From positions 303,278-367,277 of the forward strand of contig NW_019775431.1 of NCBI RefSeq assembly GCF_001039355.2: a stretch of DNA of 64,000 nucleotides. The letters run 5' to 3'. The position numbers and the translations under genes were made by a program. The DNA is from Lingula anatina (Eukaryota; Brachiopoda; Lingulata; Lingulida; Lingulidae). Positions 1-11,343 of the stretch are shown piece by piece. Position 1 is the stretch's first letter; each line of letters begins with the position of its first letter. The notes beneath the pieces were generated by a model. The model was not told where the DNA came from. It made no database searches and was given only the letters and a program-made list of their open reading frames with translations.

Positions 1-120
1 AAAAGGTAAAATGGTTTTCCACTTATCGTGTTATTGGTAAAAGTGCACGGCGACGGCGACGGCGACGACAGACGCAGATGATGGCTATATGTACAGACAC
101 ATCTGTGTCTGTACATAAAA
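1..120 (-). repeat. Dispersed hairpin/hexamer repeat, left copy (truncated by window edge)
   Basis: A GGCGAC hexanucleotide run (about 48-68) is followed by a palindrome at 89-116 with 13-bp perfect arms (ATGTACAGACACA) and a 2-base loop. The same order of parts, on the opposite strand, occurs at 46670-46830, so this is an interspersed family and not a local oddity. The homology also covers the non-repetitive sequence around the hexamers (CCACTTAT.GTGTT, AAAGTGCACGG). This copy lies in an intron of the RRM gene and runs off the left edge. Confidence 0.8.
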
Positions 121-416
121 AATCAAGTCCTACCACAAACATATAATCTGATTTCTACTATTAACTGTCACTTGTTTTTAAGTACACTTAAAATAAAAAT
201 AATTTATACATTAAGGAGTGATCACTTTATTGCCCTTTTGCAGACATTCTTCCTTTATACAACAATTTCAAAAATGTAAATCAAAAGAGATAAACAATAA
301 ATACACGTTCATAAAAAAAAATAAAATAATTAATTTTTTTTCCGTAAAAGTAACAGGGGATTTCTGTGTTTACTAGCACGCTGTTGTTTCTTGTATCAAT
401 GACCAATCAGACTCAC

Positions 417-523
417 CGTTCCATTCTTGGCGTCAATGGCACTCTGACACGATGCATCATCTTGGAAAGTGATGAAACTGAACCCCTTGGACTGCTGAGT
501 GTCTCTGTCCTTCACGATAACGA
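417..523 (-). CDS. RRM protein gene (CIRBP/RBM3-like), exon 2
   Basis: On the - strand a TTTGCAG acceptor opens at 523 and a GTGAGT donor follows at 416. The 107 nt encode the second half of an RNA-recognition motif: VVIVKDRDTQQSKGFSFITF, then DDASCQSAIDAKNGT. SKGFSFITF is the RNP1 motif, and the V.VKDR.TQ.S strand resembles cold-inducible RNA-binding proteins (CIRBP/RBM3) and glycine-rich RNA-binding proteins. The exon enters in phase 1, matching the phase-1 donor of exon 1, and leaves in phase 0. The rest of the gene (end of the RRM and any RGG/Gly-rich tail) must lie left of position 1. The family binds RNA in the nucleus and cytoplasm; the exact orthologue cannot be decided from half a protein. 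Confidence 0.85.
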
Positions 524-2101
524 CTGCAAACAGAACAACACCAACACATGCGTGAGAGATTGCAAATACTGGTCATACATACAAACGGTTATCCACTTGG
601 TAGGTACGGGGGAGTTGGTTTTTTCCTTCCAGTCACCGTCTGTGGAAGCCCGGTTACCAAACCAAGTGAAGACAAAAACACCAACCCTACATAAATATCT
701 ATCTATCACAAAACATAAAATTCAGCTTGAGATTCTACCAGCCTCGAAGAAAATGTGAGGATTAAAAAAGTAAAATGTGCACTGGGTTAGAAATTCAGCC
801 GGTCAAGGGTTTCAGGTAAGAAACTCAATAGTCTGGGACAGCTCTTTGACTAATGTTCATTTACAGCTGTCCTGTATATTGGAGGCAGTGAAAATAAATA
901 CTCAATAAGGCTTAAAAATTTGTACTTTAAAACCTGCATGTTTTAAGACTACTGCCCATGGACTTAAACTGTCCCTTTTTCTGGAACATAAAATGCAAAA
1001 AAATACATAGAGAAATTTCCAGCTTGCACCGTTTTCTATAAAAATCACAGTACAATAAATAATCTATTTTCTTTCTCTTTTCAAGGATTTCTGCATTTAT
1101 GCACATTTTTATTGAAATAAAGAGCTATGAAAAATATTTTTCATGTCATGGACTAATAATCGTAAAAAAAATATTAGTTAACTATTTTTTTTCACAAATG
1201 TTATACAAATGCCAATCTATATGTCAGAGGCTGATTTTTTTTTCTTTCACATTCAAAATCTTCCCACTGTCCTTTAAAACCCTGTATAAGCATTTGAACA
1301 AGATTTTTTTGCAGTGTACAGAAAAAAGTTAGTTACACTTTCTAAACTAAATTAACAGTGACAAACTTCACACAGAATTAAAAAGAAAGCATTAAAAATA
1401 CTAAAACAGCATATTGTTCGACTCGGTATACTTTTTTCTCACTTCCACTTTTGAAACCCCCACTGCTGAAAACACTCTTCTGTAAAACAAGAATAATTTA
1501 TGCAAAACACATTTCACAAATCCAGTAAGCACAAGCTGGGGTTCTGAGGCAGTGACTTTACAATTTCAAATTCGTTTTTTTTTTCATCTCCTTATATGCA
1601 GATATCAAAATCTTGTTCAATACAATTGTTTCAAATACAATACTCTCAGAGAATGCAATGCTTTTATTTTGCCTAATTCAAAACATTTAGAGAATGAAAT
1701 TCCTTATATTTTGCATGGTACAACACTGCTGATAGATGACAAAACACTTTTTATCTCAGAAAATTCAATACTGATAATGTTTATAGTAGAAATGTCACTG
1801 AAAAATCACACTTTTGTCCCTCTGACTTGTAGTTATGGATGATCAATTTCAAATAAATAATTCTAAAATAAAATCGCATCTAATCATACATATATCCTAA
1901 AACATCAGAAATACTAAGTCTCGATTCCAAAATTACCCCCAAAAATCAAAATTTTAAATTCAATCTTTAGTGACAAAACTTTAAACTCTCTGAAGCCATC
2001 CAAACAAAGTTACAACCCCCTCCCAAAGATTGGCTTTTGCCAACAAAACAACTTTACTTTCTTTACATAACATAATATCTTAACTGCTACCCCAAAAATA
2101 C
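524..2101 (-). other. Intron 1 of the RRM gene
   Basis: AT-rich sequence between the two RRM exons, with no coding signal found on either strand; short open frames here start at non-ATG codons or are low-complexity. The tandem duplicated block begins inside this intron, at about 800. If the right-hand copy of exon 1 (6898-7003) is used instead, the intron extends to 6897. Confidence 0.6.
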
Positions 2102-2207
2102 CTTCTTCTATTTCACCAAACTGCGAAAATTCAGAATGCAATGTAGACTCATCGGTCTGATAGCTTATACCGCCCACGTAGATCTTTTTCTGTTGATCAG
2201 AATCCAT
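2102..2207 (-). CDS. RRM protein gene, exon 1 (left copy)
   Basis: First coding exon on the - strand. The start is the ATG at 2207-2205 (an upstream in-frame GTG is not needed). It encodes [20 protein letters not shown] followed by [22 protein letters not shown] is the RNP2 motif and the spacing to FSQFGEIEE is that of a canonical RRM. It ends in a phase-1 GTATTT donor (GAAG/gtattt) that joins exon 2 at 523 to give ...GEIEE-VVIVKDRD..., exactly as in RRM folds. The protein therefore has an RRM almost at its N-terminus, as CIRBP and RBM3 do. The exon is duplicated at 6898-7003 with one synonymous difference (ACC/ACT, Thr). Confidence 0.85.
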
Positions 2208-3589
2208 ATTCACTTCAACACAGTATCAGGTAGAATCGCAATCAGTTTGACAGGTATCAAGTTGTTTTCGGGGCTCAGTACAATTCTGGTATTCGAAGAA
2301 TCAGAGAAAAAACACAAGTCTTCAATTAGAAAGCAAGATTGAATTGTTGCTGTTGACAAATTCTCACCTTTCCTGGGTGCGAATAACTTTCACTGGAATT
2401 AATACAGTCAAAACCTCATAAGTGAAATGCCTTTTTAAAGATCATAATTTTGCTGGATTCATTACATTTTCTTTTTGACCACAGTGAAAATTTGGAGGAT
2501 AGATAGGTGGAATCTGTTTCATGTTTCTTTCCCTTTTTGCTGAGAGAAAAAATACTTTCATAATTGAAAATGATCTGATTTTTTTCAAATATTCAAAACA
2601 TTAGAACTTTAAGCTGAGGACACAAACCACTCATAAAACAGATTTCAAATTTTTTCAAAATATCAATAATACTTTTAAAATAGCTTAAAATCAATTTAGT
2701 AGAAAACCTTTTTAAAATATTTAAAGGAGAAAAGCTGTCAACTCCACCTAGCAGCAATATAACCTTAACATAACCCGAATTTTATCTAATGTTAAGATAA
2801 CAATGATATATTGCTTTAACAATGCACTTAGTTCCTTGTCAATACATTCAACTAGAAGAACATTTTAAACCACCCAACCCCTCCCAACCCACCCAGAGTA
2901 TTCCAACTGACATTCAAAGCATTTCGTGAGTTTTTTTCAATCTCGATCTATAAAAATGCCATGTACGTTCAAGAAAAAATTCTATTCGCTGGGATGATTT
3001 CGGAACGAAAGCAATAAGGCATGCTTCATTTAACACCTGAAGCCGCATGGTATATGTAAAACTGACCACGTGATTCGCTATGCTCCGTACATTAAAAAAC
3101 AATTCCACCACTTGCCATTGTGTTTGCGGTGCAACTGGATTCTACTCCACTCAAGGACAACTTTCACAAAGAGTGGGTTACGTTAGGTTTTCTTACTTAG
3201 CTTTTTGCATATTTGGACTTAGAAAATGAATAAACGACTGCGGCCATTTTTGTTTGAACCCAAAATGCCGGTAAAAAAGTACAGATTTTTCAAGAAGTTG
3301 TACATGCGTGTTTATACTAGAATATGGCCAGGATGCTTAATGTTGGCCTTAAGATACTTTGTGTTTCCAATTTTCAGATTATTAAGGAATCCCGCGATAA
3401 ATATCATACTTACATGATCCCCGTAAATCACCACAGGCTACAAGGCCGATCGGACGATAGGTGGCGATACCGGAAATTACATTGCTATAGATGGCTCTGT
3501 AGTACATGTGGAAAATCAAGATGGCAAGATAGAATACGGCGGTAGCCAAAGTGGAATATATACGTTTTGTTCAGAAAATAGAACCGAAG
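2208..3589. promoter_or_regulatory. Divergent promoter region between the RRM gene and DOCK exon 1 (left copy)
   Basis: About 1.4 kb separates the two start codons, which point away from each other, so the transcription start regions of both genes should lie here. The right half (3050-3590) is richer in CpG than the surrounding sequence and carries an E-box CACGTG at 3067-3072. It also holds AAAATGGCCGC on the - strand (about 3240-3255), which resembles a YY1-type site. No convincing TATA box is seen. The site assignments are by eye only. The region is repeated at 7004-8399. Confidence 0.5.
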
Positions 3590-3688
3590 ATGTCTGAGAG
3601 GAAGTTTACTAGAGGGCTAAGCAAGCCGGGCATGGCGGCCCAAATGCGAGAGACAATAGCACAAGCTGTTCGAGAAAGCACATGTATG
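3590..3688 (+). CDS. DOCK exon 1a, left copy
   Basis: Encodes 33 residues beginning [18 protein letters not shown] and ending VRESTCM. This matches the vertebrate DOCK9 N-terminus, where a KFTR.LSKPG.AAE.R block precedes the KPKL.EPLDYE block. The ATG has A at -3. The donor GTAAGT follows in phase 0, and exon 2 starts in phase 0 with SKPKLVDP, so the join reproduces the family sequence without a gap. Confidence 0.9.
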
Positions 3689-6600
3689 GTAAGTGCAGTG
3701 TGTTTCTTCGACGCGACCCTCACATTTTGCTAAATCCTTATTTCGGCCGCTGTATTTTTTGTGAGTGTATATATCATTTTAGCCTATATAAATACCTAAT
3801 ATATATTATAACCAATCTTAACAATTAAGACAATTAATGGAGATCAAAACAGATCTCACAGGTATATAATGAGTGACACTAATATGGTAATCAGAATTAA
3901 ATAATAAGTGTCCGACCCCTCCCACTATGTGATCACCCATCCCTTGTAACTTACCCACACTGACTAACACCTTTCCGTGTTTTTATTTAGTGCAGTGTGC
4001 ACTTACCTTACTGTGGTAAGATGCAAGGATATTGAGTGTGCTTATAGTGTATGACATACATATAGAGTACAATGTTTGCAGTACAAATGTTTGTTTATTT
4101 TAAATTTTTTCTTAATTCTCGTCAATGTGGGGTGGGGGAAGGTAGTTGTAGTCACAGTTAAGCCCATATGCTTGACGCCTGAGTTGGTGAATAGTAATAT
4201 ATTGACAAGAGAGATGATCAGATGAGTCCATCTTCTGTCACAACCCCCAGTACACTTTTGCTAGATACCCCCAGTACATGTATATACTAGCTATACTAGA
4301 TATATATAGTATACTAGCATATCTTAAACTGAATTCATTTTAAGGTACTCTCTCTCTCTCTCTATTACATTGTTTAAGAATGACCCCTGGATGGAATGTG
4401 TTTGTTTTGGTCAGCAGGCAGTGGTCAGTTTCACTGGCTGTTTCGGAGTGATGCCTGTGATGTAACAATGCCAAGAGATAATCACATCACCTGAGGCAGG
4501 GCATTGAGGGCAGACAAATGAGATAAGCCTGTTAACAAGCACATTAATGCTGTATTAAGTTGGGCACATGTTTTGTTGATGCCATTTAACATCAAACAGT
4601 TTTAAATATGACAAAATGTCAATGATATCTAATACTTAAAAGAATTTCATCAGCTGTATTGCATACCTAGGTACTCAATGGTGGATCCAAGGGAGAAGAC
4701 CATGCACTGGCCCTCCCCCTTTTGTTGATGGCAGTTAATGACAAACTGTTTTAAATAATGACATTCTATTTTAACAAAATGATATATAATGCCTTAAAGA
4801 ATTTCATCAGGCAGTGTTACATACTTAGTTACTGAATGGTGGATCTAAAGGGGGGGGGGGAGGCAACATGCTGCCCCCTCCCTTCCTTTTTCTGTCTCCT
4901 CAAAATATACCCAGTGCAAGAGAACAAAGGTCAAACAACAACCCCATATATGTGCACCTTAGATAGTATAAGGAAATCTGCAACAGCAAAAATATTGATT
5001 GTAGTAAATATTTATCCAAATTTTACAAGTGGAGTCATTTCGGAAATCACACAGCTGATGTTTGGTATGTGATTCATCTTCTTTGTGTTCTTTGTGCCTC
5101 AGAGGCAGTTCCACGGTCTGATGCTATGGCAGTCAATTTATAAATCACTGTTAATATGAAAGGAGCTTAAACTGATGAATGATCTTTCCTCTGTCAAAAT
5201 CCAATTGCAAATGGGCCAAATTCTGACTATATAGTGTGCCAAATGACAAATTAGTGAAAGTTGTGTGAGCATTGGTACAGCACCCTATTGTGAAGTCTTG
5301 CTACTCTTAACATGTATTGTTATGGTAATTTACCCACAAATTTCAAACATGAACAGTGTCAAATGCCAAAATATTTTATTTCAAGATTCATATTATTTGT
5401 TTTGGTCACAAAGAATGAAACCTTCTACCTTGTACCCACTTAATAGTAAAATTTTCAGTTTTTCTTTTTAGTATTTTAGGAGATAGGATGATGGCTCAGC
5501 AGACATGAGCACAGAATAAAGAGACCAACATATTTATAATGAACAAGACAAGTTCTATTGGGAATAATGATTTATGGTTTTTGCTGAAATTTATTGAGAA
5601 ATNCTGGTCAAGGGTTTCAGGTAAGAAACTCGATAGTCGGGGACAGCTCTTTGACTAATGTTCATTTACAGCAGTCCTGTATATTGGAGGCAGTGAAAAT
5701 AAATACTCAATAAGACTTAAAAATTTGTACTTTAAAACCTGCATGTTTTAAGACTACTGCCCTTGGACTTAAACTGTCCCTTTTTCTGGAACATAAAATG
5801 CAAAAAAATACATAAAAAAATTTCCAGCTTGCACCGTTTTCTATAAAAATAACAGTACAATGAATAATCTATTTTCTTTCTCTTTTCAAGGATTTCTGCA
5901 TTTATGCACATTTTTATTGAAATAAAGAGCTATGAAAAATATTTTTCATGTCATGGACTAATAATCATAAAAAATATTAGTTAACTATTTTTTTTCACAA
6001 ATGTTATACAAATGCCAATCTATATGTCAGAGGCTGATCTTTTTTTTCTTTCACATTCAAAATCTTCCCACTGTCCTTTAAAACCCTGTATAAGCATTTG
6101 AACAAATTTTTTTTGCAGTGTACAGAAAAAAGTTAGTTACACTTTCTAAACTAAATTAACAGTGACAAACTTCACACAGAATTAAAAAGAAAGCATTAAA
6201 AATACTAAGACAGCATATTGTTCGACTCAGTATACTTTTTTCTCACTTCCACTTTTGAAACCCCCACTGCTGAAAACACTCTTCTGTAAAACAAGAATAA
6301 TTTATGCAAAACACATTTCACAAATCCAGTAAGCACAAGCTGGGGTTCTGAGGCAGTGACTTTACAATTTCAAATTCGTTTTTTTTTTCATCTCCTTATA
6401 TGCAGATATCAAAATCTTGTTCAATACAATTCTTTCAAATACAATACTCTCAGAGAATGCAATGCTTTTATTTTGCCTAATTCAAAACGTTTAGAGAATG
6501 AAATTCCTTATATTTTGCATGGAACAACACTGCTGATAGATGACAAAACACTTTTTATCTCAGAAAATTCAATACTGATAATGTTTATAGTAGAAATGTC

Positions 6601-9152
6601 ACTGAAAAATCACACTTTTGTCCCTCTGACTTGTAGTTATGGATGATCAATTTCAAATAAATAATTCTAAAATCAAATCGCATCTAATCATACATACACA
6701 TCAGAAATACAAAGTCTCGATTCCAAAATTACCCCCAAAAATCAAAATTTTAAATTCAATCTTTAGTGACAAAACTTTAAACTCTCTGAAGCCATCCAAA
6801 CAAAGTTACAACCCCCTCCCAAAGATTGGCTTTTGCCAACAAAACAACTTTACTTTCTTTACATAACATAATATCTTAACTGCTACCCCAAAAATACCTT
6901 CTTCTATTTCACCAAACTGCGAAAATTCAGAATGCAATGTAGACTCATCAGTCTGATAGCTTATACCGCCCACGTAGATCTTTTTCTGTTGATCAGAATC
7001 CATATTCACTTCAACACAGTATCAGGTAGAATCGCAATCAGTTTGACAGGTATCAAGTTGTTTTCGGGGCTCAGTACAATTCTGGTATTCGAAGAATCAG
7101 AGAAAAAACACAAGTCTTCAATTAGAAAGCAAGATTGAATTGTTGCTGTTGACAAATTCTCACCTTTCCTGAGTGCGAATAACTTTCACTGGAATTAATA
7201 CAGTCAAAACCTCATAAGTGAAATGCCTTTTTAAAGATCATAATTTTGCTGGATTCATTACATTTTCTTTTTGACCACAGTGAAAATTTGGAGGATAGAT
7301 AGGTGGAATCTGTTTCATGTTTCTTTCCCTTTTTGCTCAGAGAAAAAATACTTTCATAATTGAAAATGATCTGATTTTTTTCAAATATTCAAACCATTAG
7401 AACTTTAAGCTGAGGACACAAACCACTCATAAAACAGATTTCAAAATTTTTCAAAATATCAATAATACTTTTAAAATAGCTTAAAATCAATTTAGTAGAA
7501 AACCTTTTTAAAATATTTAAAGGAGAAAAGCTGTCAACTCCACCTAGCAGCAATATAACCTTAACATAACCCGAATTTTATCTAATGTTAAGATAACAAT
7601 GATATATTGCTTTAACAATGCACTTAATTCCTTGTCAAGACATTCAACTAGAAGAACATTTTAAACCACCCAAACAATTCTCAAACCCATCCCAACCCAC
7701 CCAGAGTATTCCAACTGACATTCAAAGCATTTCGTGAGTTTTTTTCAATCTCGATCTATAAAAATGCCATGTACGTTCAAGAAAAAATTCTATTCGCTGG
7801 GATGATTTCGGAACGAAAGCAATAAGGCATGCTTCATTTAACACCTGAAGCCGCATGGTATATGTAAAACTGACCACGTGATTCGCTATGCTCCGTACAT
7901 TAAAAAACAATTCCACCACTTGCCATTGTGTTTGCGGTGCAACCGGATTTTACTCCACTCAAGGACAACTTTCACAAAGAGTGGGTTACGTTAGGTTTTC
8001 TTACTTAGCTTTTTGCATATTTGGACTTAGAAAATGAATAAACGACTGCGCGGCCATTTTTGTTTGAACCCAAAATGCCGGTAAAAAAGTACAGATTTTT
8101 CAAGAAGTTGTACATGCGTGTTTATACTAGAATATGGCCAGGATGCTTAATGTTGGCCTTAAGATACTTTGTGTTTCCAATTTTCAGATTATTAAGGAAT
8201 CCCGCGATAAATATCATACTTACATGATCCCCGTAAATCACCACAGGCTACAAGGCCGATCGGACGATAGGTGGCGATACCGGAAATTACATTGCTATAG
8301 ATGGCTCTGTAGTACATGTGGAAAATCAAGATGGCAAGATAGAATACGGCGGTAGCCAAAGTGGAATATATACGTTTTGTTCAGAAAATAGAACCGAAGA
8401 TGTCTGAGAGGAAGTTTACTAGAGGGCTAAGCAAGCCGGGCATGGCGGCCCAAATGCGAGAGACAATAGCACAAGCTGTTCGAGAAAGCACATGTATGGT
8501 AAGTGCAGTGTGTTTCTTCGACGCGACCCTCACATTTTGCTAAATCCTTATTTCGGCCGCTGTATTTTTTGTGAGTGTATATATCATTTTAGCCTATATA
8601 AATACCTAATATATATTATGACCAATCTTAACAATTAAGACAATTAATGGAGATCAAAACAGATCTCACAGGTATATAATGAGTGACACTAATATGGTAA
8701 TCAGAATTAAATAATAAGTGTCCGACCCCTCCCACTATGTGATCACCCATCCCTTGTAACTTACCCACACTGACTAACACCTTTCCGTGTTTTTATTTAG
8801 TGCAGTGTGCACTTACCTTACTGTGGTAAGATGCAAGGATATTGAGTGTGCTTATAGTGTATGACATACATATAGAGTACAATGTTTGCAGTACAAATGT
8901 TTGTTTATTTTAAATTTTTTCTTAATTCTCGTCAATGTGGGGTGGAGGAAGGTAGTTGTAGTCACAGTTAAGCCCATATGCTTGATGCCTGAGTTGGTGA
9001 ATAGTAATATATTGACAAGAGAGATGATCAGATGAGTCCATCTTCTGTCACAACCCCCAGTACACTTTTGCTAGATACCCCCAGTACATGTATATACTAG
9101 CTATACTAGATATATATTATACTAGCATATCTTAAACTGAATTCATTTTAAG

Positions 9153-9211
<59 letters not shown>

Positions 9212-11285
9212 TTGTTTAAGAATGACCCCTGGATGGAATGTGTTTGTTTTGGTCAGCAGGCAGTGGTCAGTTTCACTGGCTGTTTCGGAGTGCCTGTGAT
9301 GTAACAATGCCAAGAGATAGTCACATCACCTGAGGCAGGGCATTGAGGGCAGATAAATGAGATAAGCCTGTTAACAAGCACATTAATGCTGTATTAAGTT
9401 GGGCACATGTTTTGTTGATGCCATTTAACAACAAACAGTTTTAAATATGACAAAATGTCAATGATATCTAATACTTTAAAGAATTTCATCAGCTGTATTG
9501 CACACCTAGGTACTCAATGGTGGATCCAAGGGAGAAGACCATGTACTGTCTCTCCCCCTTTGTTGATGGCAGTTAATCACAAACTGTTTTAAATAATGAC
9601 ATTCTATTTTAACAAAATGATATATAATGTCTTAGAGAATTTCATCAGCAGTGTTACATACTTAGTTACTGAATGGTGGATCTAAAGGGGGAAGGCAATG
9701 TGCTGCCCGTTCCCTTCCTTTTTCTGTCTCCTCAAAATACATATATACCCAGTGCAAGAGAACAAAAGTCAAACAACATCCCCATACATGTGCACCTTAG
9801 ATAGTATAAGGAAATCTGCAGCAGCAAAAATATTGATTGCAGTAAATATTTATCCAAATTTTACAAGTGGAGTCATTTTGGAAATCACACAGCTGATGTT
9901 TGGTATGTGATTCATCTTCTTTGTGTTCTTTGTGCCTCAGAGGCAGTTCCATGGTCTGATGCTATGGCAGTCAATTTATAAATCACTGTTAATATGAAAG
10001 GAGCTTAAACTGATGAATGATCTTTCCTCTGTCAAAATCCAATTGCAAATGGGCCAAATTCTGACTATATAGTGTGCCAAATGACAAATTAGTGAAAGTT
10101 GTGTGAGCATTGGTACAGCACCCTATTGTGAAGTCTTGCTACTCTTAACATGTATTGTTATGGTAATTTACCCACAAATTTCAAACATGAACAGTGTCAA
10201 ATGCCAAAATATTTTATTTCAAGATTCATATTTTTTTTTGGTCACAAAGAATGAAACCGCTACCTTGTACCCACTTAATAGTAAAATTTTCAGTTTTTCT
10301 TTTTAGTATTTTAGGAGATAGGATGATGGCTCAGCAGACATGAGCACAGAATAAAGAGACCAACATATTTATAATGAACAAGACAAGTTCTATTGGGAAT
10401 GATGATTTATGGTTTTTTGCTCAAATTTATTGAAAAATAGTGTTTACCCTGAACTGACACTTATACATATAGATTCTTTAATTTTTTTTAATATGTGCAC
10501 AAAAGCTGCAACACCTTCTTTCATTTCATGAACAGTGAGAAAGTGAAAGTGAAAGTGATAAGATACTAGGATGTGTGTTTATGACCAGTTATTTGAGGTG
10601 AAAGTTTATCAGTGTGCATATGTGTGTTTGTGTGTGTATTTAAATGTGTGGGGTGGGGGTAGGCGTGGAGCATGCTACCATGTAAGGAAGTTAAAAAAGA
10701 ATAGAATCAGGGGCGGATTTAGGGCGTCTTCTGGGTCTTCCGGAAGACGGTCAGATTTTCAAGTTTACATTGGCGGGTATCTAATTTTTTCTGTCGGAAG
10801 ACGGTCAAAAATGAAGAAGGGATCAACAAAGATAATTTGGACGACTGTCAGGAAATAACTCTGAATCCGCCCCTGAGAATGAAAGATGAAGTAAAACTCA
10901 TTTGTGGTGCATTTGTACTACACCTGTGTATACACACAAACAAATTAAAAAAAAAAGCTCTGTGCCTTCTTTTCAGTACATGCCTTATCTTCTAAATGTT
11001 GTACTCATCAAAGCATGTTGGTTTTTGCTTTGGCAAATCGTCAGTTTTGTTGGTTTTTATGGCACAAGCAGTATGGCGCTTCCCTGCAGGTAATAACGGC
11101 AGAGTAAACATTAAGGAATGCACCAGGGTTATTTGTTGTTCCTGAAAACACTGGCATGTCTTGGGAGCTGTCCTAGATAAAATTTTGCAGTATCTTTGTG
11201 CTTTTTTTCTCTCTCCATGTTTTCTATCCCTTCTCTCTTTCTTTTTTTCTCACTGTTAGTGATGGTCTTTACCCCATGTATTTGT

Positions 11286-11343
<58 letters not shown>

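Larger units (their letters stand above)
800..5602. repeat. Tandem segmental duplication, left copy (about 4.8 kb)
   Basis: Starting at GGTCAAGGGTTTCAGGTAAG (about 800), the sequence repeats nearly base for base from 5606. The block includes part of RRM intron 1, RRM exon 1, the divergent promoter, DOCK exon 1 and the beginning of DOCK intron 1. It ends next to a single N at 5603. Differences from the right copy are scattered substitutions and small indels, by eye about 1-2%, plus a short CT microsatellite (4348-4364) that is much longer in the other copy. Confidence 0.95.
5604..10437. repeat. Tandem segmental duplication, right copy (about 4.8 kb)
   Basis: Second copy of the block that begins at 800, directly after the N at 5603. 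It ends near 10437, where the left copy met the N. The CT microsatellite at 9156-9207 is expanded relative to the left copy. All exons inside are intact in both copies: DOCK exon 1 is identical and RRM exon 1 has one synonymous change. Whether this is a biological duplication or unmerged haplotypes cannot be settled here. Confidence 0.95.
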
